A DNA stretch of 64,000 nt, taken from contig GG745345.1 of the NCBI GenBank assembly GCA_000151295.1, forward strand, positions 187,242 through 251,241, read 5' to 3'. Below are positions 10,444-22,143 of the stretch, in pieces. The position numbers and the translations under genes were made by a program. The notes below the pieces were generated by a model. The model ran no database searches, was not told where the DNA came from, and saw only the letters and a list, made by a program, of their open reading frames with translations. Position 1 is the first letter of the stretch; each line of letters opens with the position of its first letter. The DNA comes from Allomyces macrogynus ATCC 38327. Taxonomy: Eukaryota; Blastocladiomycota; Blastocladiomycetes; Blastocladiales; Blastocladiaceae.

Positions 10444-11710
10444 TCAAACCGTCAACGCATCCACGGGTCGGAACGGCAACAACTCGCCAAACTTCATGTG
10501 CTGCACAATCGGGAACTTGGACAGGACTTCGGCAATGTACATTTTCAGTAGGCCCGAGTTGACCTTTGACCACAACGGCACGCCCGAAATGTCGTAGAGC
10601 ATGGGCGAGTGCTCAAAGAATGGGCCTTGCTTCATCTACGCGTGGCGCTGAAGTCACTTACTGGGTGGAGACGGGAGAGAACACAGCTGCGCCGGCGCAC
10701 CTTGTAGATAAAGTCGATGCAGGCCAAATACATGTAATCGCGCGCAAAGTGCGACACCACTTCCTTTTTCGTGATGCAACGCGGCGTGAGGTGTTCGTGG
10801 TCTAACGTATCGAGCAAAGTGCGTAAGTGTGTCGACCAAACCGCACTATCCGCGCGAAATGAAAATCGGGCCATACCAATCAGCTGCGCGCTGCCCCAAT
10901 AGTACGAGACAAACTGGAAATCGTCGAGCCCCCAGACACCATGCGACCCGGCGGGCTCGAGCGTGTAGGTCTCCTGGATCCGCCGCACGACCTCGAGGTA
11001 CCGCGCAAACACGACCACGGCAACGTAGCTCAAGTCGTCGTCGGCAAAGAATCGCACCACGTCGAGGCACGTCAAAAAGCACACAAACGCCAGTTCATGG
11101 CCCGAGCCGTAGTCGAGCCGCGTTGCGTTCCCAAAACTGTCGCTCAGGTACGCGATCAGGTCCAGGCGCGCGATGCTCGGGAACGAGTCGACGAGACTGG
11201 GCAGTTCGGTGTTGAGCCGCTCCATCCACGAGCGGAACGCCTTGTTCCCAAACCGCGCACGCTGCGGCTCGGGCGGCGTCTCGTCAATCCACCGGTCGAG
11301 CGTGTCGAGGAGCGCGAGAAGCGCGCGGATCGCGGACTATTGATGGGCACCGTTAGGTCCCGCACTGCCAGTTGTCGTGATTCGCGCAAGAGCCGCACAT
11401 GTGCCTCCTCTCCAGCCTCTTCCAATTCGCTCCGCGCGCCCGTACACGTCTTGCCGACACTTGCATAGCTAACGGCCTGGACAAACCCGAGCAGCCGGAC
11501 AAACGCCTCTGAATGCAGCCACCGCGCAACGTCGTCGTGTGCGAGAATGCGACGCTCCGGGTCCGGTCCCGGTCCCTCGAGATCCACGTGCTGACGATGC
11601 AGGTTCGCGACGGGATAGTGTGACAGTGCCGGACCACCGACTGTTGGGAGGAGCGATGGGTGCACGGGCGTGCCGCCCGCGGTCGGGATGTGCCTCGGGT
11701 AGCTGGTCAT
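10444..11710 (-). CDS. serine/threonine phosphatase 2A activator (PTPA/Rrd family prolyl isomerase)
   Basis: PTPA/Rrd proteins activate PP2A catalytic subunits and have peptidyl-prolyl isomerase activity. Exon 1 runs 11710-11461 ([12 protein letters not shown] start), then a 96-nt intron 11365-11460 with a typical branch-point region. Exon 2 runs 11364-10701, a 65-nt intron 10636-10700 follows, and exon 3 is 10635-10444. Signatures: [86 protein letters not shown] and [14 protein letters not shown]. The frame shifts by one base near 11338-11341, between LTVPIN and SAIRALL; an alternative acceptor at the AATAG there would avoid a frameshift but drop conserved residues. It is divergent from Sen54 and convergent with AP-2 mu. 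Confidence 0.92.
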
Positions 11711-11944
11711 GGAGTGAACGTCTTCGCTGATGCTTGCTGCTCGATGTTGTCGGAACGAAATGCGTTGTGTTGATCTTGTTTGCTCGCGGTTCGTTGGACA
11801 ATCGCGGCCGACAATCACGATGAGGGGCTAGAGCGTTGAGGAGTGCGGAGCGCGACGTTCGTTCAACGATGAGGCCTGCCGTGACGATGATGTGGCCTTT
11901 CTTGCTCCGCCACTTCCCAACTGTCCAGCACGACGGTGTCCAGC

Positions 11945-13105
11945 ATGACGCAACAGCCCGACCGAACCGAATCAGCATTGCACGCAGCAGCGCAAGAATC
12001 GCAAAGTGCAACAACGAGCATCAACGAAGACGATCAGTTCGACACGGCAAGGATTCACGCGCTTGTTCGAAAGGGTGTGGCAGCCTCGAACATGGACCAG
12101 CAAGCAGCGACAGCTCCAGCTCAGCGCTCAGATCAACAGGCAGCAGACACGCCAAGTGGAGCCCATTCCGCCGTGTCCGCCAAGGTCCCGCTTTCCGACC
12201 TTGATGCAGCTCTTTCTGCTCTTGAAGCATCACTCTCTCCACCTGTCGCGAACCCGGTAACAAGCTCGTGTGCCATTTGGCTGCCAGACCGTGCTCTCGC
12301 TTTGGTCACAGTACCAAAGGGCACGCTGCTCACGCGCATGGGCCGCCGCGACAAGTCGGACCTGTACTTGTGGCCCGAAGAGGCCATGTTCCTAGTCGCA
12401 CGAGGCGATCTTCTTGTTGACGAAGTGGACGGCGTCGACCAGTGCTTTGAAACGATGATTATTGCGACGCAAAGCACCGATCGCTACACGGCGTATTGCG
12501 AACTCAAGCAGTCCGAGTACATTGTTGCGCGCGGGGTGCGGATTCCAGATGCGACCATCTCCCATACCCGTCACAAGCACGAGTGCGCCGGCCGTGTTGC
12601 GTGCTGTGGTGCGCACGAAGGACCCACCACCGCTCGCTCTCGTGGCCGTGCGTCACATGCAGTTTCTCGCGCGCTTTATTTACCTACACATCATGGCGCT
12701 CGTTTTAGCGTGGCCCACGCTTGCGCCGTTGCGACCGTGGATCACGCCGCAGCTCGACCAGATCCAGGTCGAATTTGACCGGTTCAAGCTCCTTCCACCG
12801 CCCGCAGTCGCGGCACGATGTCCGGCTGCGGCTGTGCCTGTGCTGACCGCGGCGCCAGATTGGGATTTTAACGTGTGGAAGCCCGCACCTGGGTTCAAGC
12901 TATCGACCGCGCATCTTGTCACCCCTGCGTCCGTGTCAAATTATTGGGACCCAATGGCAAGTTGCCGGTCCCGCCAGCACCCGCTTCGCCAATGCAGCAG
13001 CTGACGGAGCCAGCGATGGTGGTCGTGGCGGTCGTGTATGGCGTACCAATGTGGTACACGGTGCGCGGCGGCGATCCGCTCGCCGTCGCATCAGCAGGGA
13101 GGTAG
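11945..13105 (+). CDS. tRNA-splicing endonuclease subunit Sen54 (two frame changes)
   Basis: Structural subunit of the heterotetrameric endonuclease that cuts introns from pre-tRNAs. The first frame (from the ATG at 11945) has a disordered N terminus, then the Sen54 N-terminal domain with LTRMGRRDKSDLYLWPEEAM and YTAYCELKQSEYIVARG. A second frame (about 12560-12930) carries LDQIQVEFDRFKLLPPP and the family signature DFNVWKPAPGFKLS. A third frame (to the stop at 13105) has the C-terminal beta strand motif VVVAVVYGVPMWYTVRGGD. No convincing introns connect the frames, so two single-base indels, near 12540-12640 and 12900-12930, are the simplest reading. The gene is otherwise full length. Confidence 0.75.
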
Positions 13106-13516
13106 GTGGCAGTAGTTGGGATGGGAGGTCATGATGAAACATTTTGGAAACCTGGTTTTTCGTATTCTGCTCTCCGCTCATTTTGCGACCGCGGCGATGA
13201 GCTCAGATCCTGCAAATGCAAAACACCGTCGCTCATGATGCCTATGCGGGAGACCATGGGCGTGGCCGGATCCTCGGTGGTCCAGGAAACGACACGACCT
13301 AGGAACCCATATGCACATCGTGAGTATCATCGCCTTGTCCGTTCCTTCCGGCAATAGCTACGTTTCGTCTTCGAACATACTTATCGTGGTCGCAAGCTGG
13401 CAGCACGGAATCCATGCGCTTCCATTCCTCTGTTATTATGTTGGGAAAAGCTCGAGCGACCAGCAGCAAGGGCAAACAATACATTGAAACATTCCATGCT
13501 TTCTCCATCCTTCCCA
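13106..13516. other. intergenic between convergent genes, nothing seen
   Basis: About 410 bp between the Sen54 stop and the 3' end of the minus-strand methyltransferase. No recognisable coding, RNA or repeat feature. Confidence 0.5.
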
Positions 13517-14589
13517 TCACGCCGAGGTGGCCCCGGCCTCCTTGCGGCGCCACAACGCGAGCATTTCAACGCCAATGTTTCCCGGGAGGCTCTCGCACTC
13601 GTTCATCTCGAGCTCCTCAAAGTCGTCGCGCATGAGCGCGCGGTAAATCTTGACCGACAGAGCGTAAGGTGGGCCGCCGCGGTACACCGCGAGCGGGCAC
13701 ATGAGCGTGATGAGGATGCCGCCCGGCTTGATCAACTCGGCGGTGCGCGTGGCCCACCGGCGGCGCCACGCGGGCGGGAACGAGCACAGGAAAGTGTAGT
13801 CGAACATGGCGTCGAATTGCGGCGCCGCCTTGGGATTCGGCGCGGGCACGGTTTGCTGCACGAGTTGCGGCGGCAGGTCGGCGTTCGTAAACGTGAAGAA
13901 ATCGGCCTTGATGACGGCAGCTTGGTCCTCGGGCACGTTGTTGGTCCGGAGCGTCTGGCAGCAGCAAGCGAGATCGAAAGGATTGAGTGGGTTTCCCCGT
14001 CATCATCCGGTATGAGACGGCGCGCTGAAATGAAATGTTCAGATACATACCTCGTGAGCCTTGTTGACGGCGATAGAGCTGACATCAAGTCCGAGGGCAA
14101 AACGTGACGGCGACGCAAGCACGGGCAAGTCGTAGCCCTGCAGAGAGAGAGAGTATCAAGCTAGTCAACGTGACGGATGGGCAGAGCCAGGTCGATATTC
14201 GAAGTAAAACGTACCCCACCGCAGCCTGGCACCAACACTCGCCCGGTTGGAACGCGGCCTTCATTGACGACCTTGATCAGAGCAGGTGGCGGCAAGCCAT
14301 TGTCCCACATTTGTGCTGCATGCAGGTTTACTTCGTCAATTTTGTCACAGTCTTTGGGCGACTTGGGGTCGTCCAACGAGCAGACAGTTGTTCAGAACAA
14401 GAAAGTACCGGGAGCCTGCCAACTGCGTTCCCAATCTACATCAAAACCAAGAGCGGTCAGGAATGGCCGTGATTGGTGTGCGATCGCCGCTCATGGAGAG
14501 GGGCAACGAGTGCTGCTGCCCGATCCAAACATACGCGATGTGATTGCTGCCGATTCTTCGGCCAACGATTTCTGTGTTGCTGGCATCAT
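13517..14589 (-). CDS. SAM-dependent thiol/halide methyltransferase (TPMT/HOL family), copy B
   Basis: Member of the TPMT superfamily related to plant HARMLESS TO OZONE LAYER enzymes, which methylate halides, thiocyanate or bisulfide using SAM. Exons on the minus strand: 14589-14535, 14435-14409 (27 nt), 14315-14215, 14137-14051, 13954-13517; 235 aa. Motif I is RVLVPGCGGGYDLPVLA across an intron, followed by ALGLDVSS. The downstream core has FDYTFLCSFPPAWRRRWATR and ELIKPGGILITLMCPL. Splice sites and phases are shared with copy A (19082-20270), including the 27-nt exon. The short N terminus (MMPATQKSLAEESAAITS) lacks a targeting presequence, suggesting a cytosolic enzyme. Copy A has VTPWDKG where this copy has AQMWDNG, so substrate preference may differ (inference). 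It is divergent from Pol5. Confidence 0.88.
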
Positions 14590-15297
14590 CCTGTCGGTCT
14601 TGTTCTTGTCGATAGCTCCGTCGCGTGTCGTTGTCGACGGTGAGGAAGGAAGAGAGGGAAGACAGTGGATGCTGGCGCTGTTTTTTCTTCTCTTCCACGC
14701 GCTCACATGTACGTGGCTAAACCAGCCACGCTTGCGCCACTTTTGTCGAATGGCAAATGTGATTCCCTCATATTTCCACTTGACTCTCTTTCGATACATT
14801 TTTTGGTTCGATGATGTCGCAAAGGAACGCGGCTGGAAGGCAATACGATAACATCGTCAGTCAACGCTGCGAAAGCTTGTTCCGGGAAGAAAGAGTTCAT
14901 GAGAGCGGAAAAAAACACACCAGCGGCAGTCATGATTGCTGGCGCGTGAGCTGCAAGGGAAAGACTGCAACGTTTGCTCCGCGCCCTGGGGTGAAGTGGA
15001 GAAGCGGCCTCTCACCATTCTGGTCTTGCAGCAAGGTGGAGACAATAGCTCGAGAGTGGAATTGCCGTGGAAACAAGTCTGGATGAGAAGCTCTGGAAGC
15101 GTGTGTGTGTGTGTGTGTGTGTGGAACCGTTTTCTGTGCGGCAACCAACCACGCCGAGTCACCTGACCGTGACGCACTCTGCCCTGATCGCAGCGCTACT
15201 CCGCCATCCACCAATCCATCAGCAACTGGTTTCGACCATACCGACTGCCGAGCCTCGCATTCGCGCCAGTTCCGCGGTCAAGAATCAATCGATAACC
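14590..15297. other. divergent intergenic region with GT microsatellite
   Basis: About 700 bp between the starts of methyltransferase copy B (-) and Pol5 (+). It should hold both promoters. The only distinct feature seen is the (GT)11 tract at 15101-15122. Confidence 0.6.
15101..15122. repeat. (GT)11 dinucleotide microsatellite
   Basis: Eleven perfect GT units about 180 bp upstream of the Pol5 start codon. Confidence 0.95.
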
Positions 15298-18200
15298 ATG
15301 GCGCCGCTCGGACGCAACCTGCCGCCAAGGGAGTTTCTGCAGCACTTCTGGGACCTGGCCTCGCTCGACGACAATGCACGCGTCTCGGCTGCCGAAAAGC
15401 TCCTGACCACCGTCGCGACCCTGCATCGCGACTTCCAGCCGTCGGTCGCGCCCGCCGAACCGACTGGCTCTCCACCGTCGGCCCTGCTCGATGCCGCGAC
15501 GCGCTCGCTGCACCCGCACGTCGCCTACACGTTTACTCGGCTCGTCAAGGGCCTGCCGTCAAGTCGCGCCGGTGCCCGCCAGGGATTCACGCTCGCCCTC
15601 AGCTATGTCCTCCGGCTGCTCTACCCGACGCTGCGGTGGCCGCACCTGAACGCCGTAATCCACGCGTCGATTCTCGCCGCTCCTGCCGAGAGTGGGATCG
15701 AGGAGCGCGAGAAGCTCATGGGCCGCATGTTTGCCGTCGTTGCTGCGGTGCAAGCAGGGTTGGATACCGCCGAGGAAACGACGGCTCAGGATGTTGCGCA
15801 AATGGCCGAGCACTTGGTCGCGGTTGCTGACGGCAAGTCGTTTTTGCGCGAGCCGGCCCTGACGATGCTGTTTGCGCTGGTGGATAAGGTACGCGCTGAC
15901 CTGTTGGTTCATAATTTTCAGCGAACAGGTGCTAATTTTGAATCTGTTTGCACTTTTCCAGTCGCAACACAAGGGCGCGATTCTCAAGGTCATGGCGGCC
16001 GCTGTGCCTCTTCACGCTGATTCGATCAAGAACCCGAACGACCTGGCCCTTTGCTTGTTCCTCTCTTTCCACGGTGTACGTGCTTTTGTTTGGTCTCGGA
16101 CCACTTGTCGTTTCGCGCCCTGACGATTTCTCTCTCGCTCTCCAGATCGTTACACCTCTCGAGCTGACAAAGACCACGCTTCCAGGCCAAGTGCGCGACC
16201 TTCTCCTGCAAACCTCGGCCACGGCACCACGTTTGCACGCCGTCTGGGGCATGGTTCTCGCCCGTTTGCTCAACGCCGCGACCGCGACCGTCGACGTTTC
16301 GCAGCCCCCGACCGCGCGCGCGACCGACGCGCTGCCGCTGCTCGACGCCTTCTGGAAAGTGATTGACGCCAACTTTGTCCCGTCGCCGCTCGTCACGCGG
16401 CAAGCGATTGCCCTGCACCTGTTCGACTACCTTGTCGCTGCCGTCCCACTGGCACAAGTCTCGCTCCTCTTCTCGCGCAACTTTGTGCGGTTCATCGAGT
16501 CGGCCGTCAAGGCTAAGGGCGATCTCGCCAAGCTCGCGCGCGCGTCAATGACCAATCTCGCCGCGCGGTGCGACACCGAGTCCCCGCTCGTGCCCGTAGT
16601 CCTCGCACACGTCAAGCCGCACATGCTCGACCACGCGCCAGCCGCCGCCGGCAAGAAGCCCACCGCCGCCGCCGACGAGACCGACACCGACCTTGCCGCG
16701 TCCGCTTCGAAGTCGGGCTTCAACACGCTCGTCGCAGGTCTGACCAACACCGATCTCGCGCACTTTGTCGACACCCAGATCGCGCGCGCCATGACCCCCA
16801 GTGACGACGACGATGAGCACGACCGCACCGCTGCGCTCGACGCGCTCATGACCCCGGCCGTTCTGACCCGCCCCGCGGCCCGCGCACGTGTTGCCGAGTA
16901 CCTTTTCAGTCCTGCACACGCGGCGTCGCGGAACGCCGCGACCCACATTCACACGTTCCTGGCACGCGCATGTGCCGCGCCCGAAGTGCACGTCGACGTC
17001 TTGGCCGAGATTTACCGCGCGTTCCCGGCGGCTGACGCGCGCGTGCTCGCGTGGATCGGAAAACCCGTCGAGAACAAGAAGCGCGAGGGCGTGTTGCGTG
17101 CGCTCGCAATGGCGGCGCATTTTTTGACGGTCGACGACGAGGCGAGTGGGGCCGTGGATGAAATCGTGGCGGTCTGGGGCCGCATGGAGATGGGGGAGAA
17201 GGGGATGGACGAGCTCGCGTCCGCGGATGTGCTGGCTGATGTGTTGCTGGAATTGACTGCGCACGCGTCGGCGTGGTTGCGTCGATTGTGTCAGCAGGTG
17301 ATGGCGGCGTTTGCGGACGACATGTCGGAGAATGCGTTTGGGTTGATGGTGACAGCGCTCGCGGGTGAGTCGGGCGAGGACGAGGAGGATGAGAGCGAGG
17401 TGGAGATGACGGTGGGGACGGATGACGAAGATGATGACGAGGATGACGACGAGGATGAGGAAGACGAGGACGAGGACGCGATGGACGTGGACGAGGACGA
17501 GGCCGACCACGACGATGATAGCGACGACGACGACGACGATGCCGAGGACGACGAGTCGGAAAAGTCTGGCCGCCAGACGCAGCTGTCGAACGCGATTATC
17601 CAGGCGCTGCAGACGTCCGGCATGGCGCAGACGGCCGACAACGAGTCCGACATGGACGACGACGCGATGCTCGCGCTCGACGGCGTGCTCGCGTCGATTG
17701 TGCAAAAGCAGCGGTCCAAGTTGCGCACGACCGACCAGCTGCACTTCCAGTACCGGATTGCCGACCTGCTTGCCGTCTACCTCAAGCGCCAGCCGGAAAT
17801 CACGCTCGTGCAGATTCGCGCACTCGTTGAGCGCATCGCCGCGACCGAGGACAAGAATCTCGCGACCAAGCTGTGGGCGGCGCTCGCACAGGCCAAGAAA
17901 GTGAGCAGCTCGACGGTCGACGTCGATGGCGAGGCGTCGCAGGTCGACCCGGACGTGGTCATCACGACGCTACTCAAGGGTAACCTCGCGCAGGCGCACC
18001 CGATCCTCGCCAAGGTCTTCAAGACGTTCCCGCCGTCGGACGCCGTCACGAGCGTGTTCCTCAAGGACCTCAAGCGGTACAAGTCGGTGATTGCCAGCTT
18101 GGCCAAGACGCAGCCGGGCACGTGTGCGCGCCTGTTGGCCGGGACCGTCGCGCAGCTCTCGCGCAAGTCGGCCAAGGCGTTCCAGCCCGTGCTCTTCCCC

Positions 18201-18677
18201 CTGCTCGAGCGACTGCACATCGAGCCGGCCCTGCAGGCGGCCATGACGGGTCCGTTGGACGGTGCGGCCCAAACCGCACAACCGGCGACCTCCGTCAAGG
18301 GCAAGAAGAAGGGCAAGGCTGCGCCGGCGGCGCTTAAGACCGGTCTGACGATCGCGGGCAAGCTCGCGGAACTCATGCGCGCTGACCTGGCCGCGGACCC
18401 AAAGGACACTTCGCTGCTCAAGGTCACGGTGGCGGCACTGCGCGCCATGGTCAAGGCGGGCATGGACGTGACCGTGTTTGCTGAGGGGCTCGACGCCGTG
18501 CCCGTCTCCAAGAAGCAGGCGGTGCAGAACTTGCTGCGTGAGGCCAAGAAGCTGACGGGTATTGCGTCTGCTGCCGAGGCAGAGGAGCCGGCCAACGCCG
18601 CCAAGCCCGCGAAGGCCAAGGCACCGGCAGGCAACAAGAAGAAGAGCAAAGGGAGCGCCAAGGTGCAAGCTGCGTAA
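15298..18677 (+). CDS. Pol5 / MYBBP1A-like rDNA transcription and ribosome biogenesis protein
   Basis: Nucleolar protein of the DNA polymerase phi (Pol5/MYBBP1A) family; despite the name it acts in rRNA synthesis and ribosome assembly rather than replication. Three exons: 15298-15888, 15962-16075, 16146-18677; 1078 aa, near the 1022 aa of yeast Pol5. The N-terminal HEAT-like part begins REFLQHFWDLASLDDNARV and includes RLVKGLPSSRAGARQGFTLAL. A central, strongly acidic Asp/Glu tract lies at about residues 643-710 and is followed by the family motif DDDAMLALDGVLASIVQKQR. The C terminus is Lys/Ala-rich and basic, typical for nucleolar targeting. All splice phases agree and there are no breaks. 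Confidence 0.9.
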
Positions 18678-19081
18678 ATGGTGATGATTCTTTTGTTGTT
18701 GCTCACGGCGTGGATTTGATTTGATTCCGTTGAGGTTGTGCCATACACTTTTCGTTGATTCAGCTTTAGCTTGCTGATCCAGCTTGCATGCAACGTCGGC
18801 AGCGACAACGCGTCCGGACATCTGATCTGTCAGCTCTGGGACAGCGCGTCGTCGTCGTGCGTGCGACGTGCAGGTTGGCAGCGCAAGAATTGAGGCACAA
18901 AGGTGCTCGGAGCCGGAGGATGCGGTTCAACTCGATTTTACCGACCCGGGAATCCGAGGTCGCCGCCACCAACGGGCAACCCCACCAACACCACAAGCAA
19001 CACGACCTTAGCCGCGCTCCATCGATTTCCCAGCACCACCGGCAGCAACTGGCCCACCAGCACCGTTCTTTGGCAATCACG
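18678..19081. other. intergenic between tandem plus-strand genes
   Basis: About 400 bp after the Pol5 stop, expected to hold its 3' end and the promoter of methyltransferase copy A. No other feature seen. Confidence 0.5.
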
Positions 19082-20270
19082 ATGATGACCAGCGGGAGAA
19101 CGTTGGCCGCGGTGCAGCGCGTCGCCGCCATCACCCGCTCGTTCCAACCTCTCGCCGTTGCCACTGCCGCAAGTACAAAAAGGACGCTCGCCTCGGCCTC
19201 GATCGTCTCTCTCAGCAACAGCAGCAGCGCGAAAGGCACTGCAACGCCATCGACCAGTAAGATTTCCCCCGACATCCAAGCGCGACTCGACATGGACAAG
19301 AAGACGATGCAGTCAGTGATTGCCGAATCCACGGCCAAGGGCGAGAATGGTCTGTTCATCGTAGTCCACGGTAGCGAATGTGATGCGAATGACAGATCTA
19401 ACGCGGTGGCCGTCATTCCTTTCCGCAAATCTTTAGCGTGGGAGCAAATGTGGCAGGAGGGTGGTGCGTATTTGGCTTCAAGGCGGTTCGCTCATCGCTC
19501 GCAGCAATCTGACGCGACCAATTTGTGGTTAGTCACGCCGTGGGACAAGGGCACGGCCTCGCCGGCGCTCGTCAAGCTCATTAACGAGGGCCGGATCCCG
19601 GAGGGACGCGTTCTGGTTCCCGGGTGTGGTGGGGTGCGATCTTTTGATTGCGACCGACCCAACCATGCCGTCGCTGATTGTGGGATTTGCCTCGTCGTCT
19701 ACTAGGGCTACGACTTGGTCGCGCTCGCGTCGCCGACGCGCTTTGCCGTGGGTGTCGACATCAGTCCGACCGCCGTCGCCAAGGTCAGGGAGGTACGCAC
19801 GCACGAATCATTACCACACCATCCAACTCCCGCCCATTCTCACCGACTTCCCTCGACGCTAGACTCTCGCCACGCACCAGGTCCCCGCCGACCAAGCGGC
19901 CGTGATCGCCGCCGACTTTTTCACCTTCACCGAGTCGGACCTGCCCGCGCACGCGACGACGAGCGCCGTCGGCACCGCGACGCCGCAGTTTGATGCCATC
20001 TTTGACTACACGTTTAAGTGTGCTCTTCCGCCGGCGTGGCGCCCGCGGTGGGCCGCGCGCATGGCCGAACTCGTGCGTCCGGGCGGCACGCTCGTCACGC
20101 TCATGTACCCGCTCGGCGACCATCTCGACGGCCCGCCGTTTGCCGTGACCCCGGACGGGTACCGCGAGCTGCTGTGCGACGCGTTTGACGAGATTGAGGT
20201 CAGCGAATGCGAGAGTTTCCCGGCACGCGTGGGGCGCGAGAAGATTGGCGTGTGGAAGCGCAAGGCCTAG
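19082..20270 (+). CDS. SAM-dependent thiol/halide methyltransferase (TPMT/HOL family), copy A with mitochondrial-like presequence
   Basis: Paralog of copy B. Exons: 19082-19370, 19437-19463 (27 nt), 19533-19633, 19706-19792, 19863-20270; 303 aa. After the presequence come VHAWEQMWQEGVTPWDKG (three exons), RVLVPGCGGGYDLVALASP (SAM motif I), AVGVDISPTAV, FDAIFDYTFKCALPPAW and ELVRPGGTLVTLMYPL. The first about 50 residues are rich in Arg, Ala, Ser and Thr with almost no acidic residues, which looks like a mitochondrial targeting signal absent from copy B. Exon sizes 27, 101 and 87 nt are identical in the two copies, so they arose by duplication after the introns were in place. The exact substrate (halide, thiocyanate, hydrosulfide or another thiol) is not visible. 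Confidence 0.9.
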
Positions 20271-20495
20271 GCCGACGCTGATGCCGTTTCGCTGGTTGTC
20301 TGCCAGCGGCCATGCCTTGGGTCCAAGCCGGATTGCATGAGCAGTGGCATGTCGATAATTCACAATATATTCTTGACAAGCACAGGAAACTGCAGAAGCG
20401 TGCAAAACCAGGACCAAAGAATGAGAAATGAAACACCATCAACTTGCACTTCACACTGCATAACATCGCATCACACCCCCCCTCCCCGTGCTTTC

Positions 20496-22143
20496 TTACT
20501 GGCCACCACATCCACCACGAAGGCAGGGAGCCCAACGACAATCTCCCACGCCCGCGTCAAAGACGGCATCAACACTGTGGAAACAATCGTTATTCACGCA
20601 ATCGAGCCGGTTAGAACGCCCATTCGCATCGACACTGCGGTCGCGATCGCAGCAGGTGCCCGAGCAGGTACTGCGAAAGTCGAGCGTCTTGTTGCCAGCC
20701 GCGCACGGCACGCTCGGGCGCACGTAACCCTCGCCAAATACGTCCATCCACATCTTGGGCATGGCCTCGACCGGCATCAATCTTCGCGCGCGACACGTCG
20801 TCGTCCGAGTCGTCGAGAGAGACAATTGACTCCTTAAGCGCGAGCGTCTGCTGCGCATCGACCCAGCGACCTTGGCGGAAAAGCGACGCTGCCGATGAAA
20901 GGCGCGAGTCAGGTCCATGGACCATGGGCCCTTCGTCACGTCTTGGTGCGCTGCCATGACTTAATTGAACCGGTGCCCATTGCCGTGCAGAAAGAGCGCG
21001 TCGCGCTTGCCCGCAGGTGGCGAGCGTGGGCAAGGCAGCCGCGCGCTTCGTGAATTCGGCCTTGTCAAAGAGAGCCGCAATGTCGGCTTGTTGTCGCGGT
21101 GCATGGGCGTGATCAGACGTGTCTTGGGGTGGGTGAGCGTGCCAGCGAGACTGATCGCGGGCATGCGCGGCGCGAGCGTCAGGAACCGGTGCACGGCAAC
21201 GTGTTCGACCGTAAACGCAGTCGCGCACGACGTGCACATCGCCGCCTTCTTGTGCAAGCGGAACGCGGCATCAACGGGCATAGTTGACGTCTGCTCGGCC
21301 TTGCACGACGGGCACGCGGCAATCTTGCCCGTGGCGGTCGACTCGTCAATGCTCACTGGGTGCAGCTCGTACGGCTCGTCGGCAGGCATGTGTGCCGCCC
21401 AAAATGCACGCAACGCGCCAAAGTCGGCCGTGTCAGCAGAGCCCGAAGCAACCTTGGCCTGTTGACATGGCGAAAAACAGAGCAAGTCAGCTGAAACCCA
21501 GTCAAGTATCAGCGAGAAAGGAATCAGCACAATCGTGCCAACGTACCAAACGCATCAGCGGAAACGAAATGCGTGCTATGTTGTGGCCATAGCAGCGCTG
21601 CGTATCTTCGGCGAAGCGCATCAGGCTCAGCTATTGAAAACAGGATGGTTTTCGAAACAGTCAGGAGATGAAGGATTTCTTAAGTCAAGGCAAGCCAACA
21701 CAATTGTACCATGTGTGTGAGCCAAAACATGGCCACCGGGAGCAGCAGGTTGTCGACGAGAGCATCGCCAGGCATTCATGAACGCGAGGTAACGCGAGTG
21801 AGCGGCGCAAAGGACTGCACTACTACAGAAAAGTAATCATCGCTCATTACGGTTTGTCAGATCGCCATGACATCAATGCGCAAACCACGGAAAGAGATCG
21901 TGAGACGCACAAGTCCTTGGCCTCGTTGGCGTCGTCGCGAAACTGTCGATGAAACACGGCGAGCAGGAGCGTGTGCGCGAGAATCGCGTCGCGCGTTACG
22001 ACATCCGCCGTGTGCTCGGTGATTGCAGCCACGACAGTCGCGACAGTTTCCTTGTCCACCGTGTCACCGTTTCGCGCGGCCTTGGACAGAGCTGCATGTG
22101 CAGCAAGAGAATCCTTGACACTGTGGGTTGAGCTCATAGCCAT
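20496..22143 (-). pseudogene. decayed GRDP-like (DUF1399) paralog
   Basis: Degenerate relative of the intact gene at 59763-62043. The first exon from 22143 resembles its counterpart (LAAHAALSKAARNGDTVDKE, then NEAKDL at the same splice point). The second exon reads RYLAFMNA and then MFWLTHM only after a frame change. The third part (about 21500-20950) keeps CPSCKAEQ, CTSCATAF and VEHVAVHRFLTLAP, then shifts frame near 21050. The segment that should carry the conserved DLAWHTHQL core is missing: sequence resembling RRQQRFSSKIA is followed almost directly by DDSDDDV, a net loss of roughly 70-80 codons. Later WMDVFGEGYVRPSVPCAAGNK still matches the paralog. Several breaks plus a core deletion indicate a pseudogene. 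Confidence 0.68.

Noticed and set aside
11365..11460. Continuous reading through the PTPA intron 1 region
   Set aside because: The inserted residues have no counterpart in PTPA/Rrd proteins, and good donor, branch and acceptor signals are present.
15101..15122. GT tract as part of Pol5 coding sequence (an ORF opens at 15067)
   Set aside because: Pol5 similarity starts at the ATG at 15298; the upstream Cys/Val repeats are simply the microsatellite.
16545..17744. 399-aa minus-strand ORF opposite Pol5
   Set aside because: Antisense of the conserved Pol5 exon; the Val/Ile-rich part is only the complement of the acidic Asp tract.
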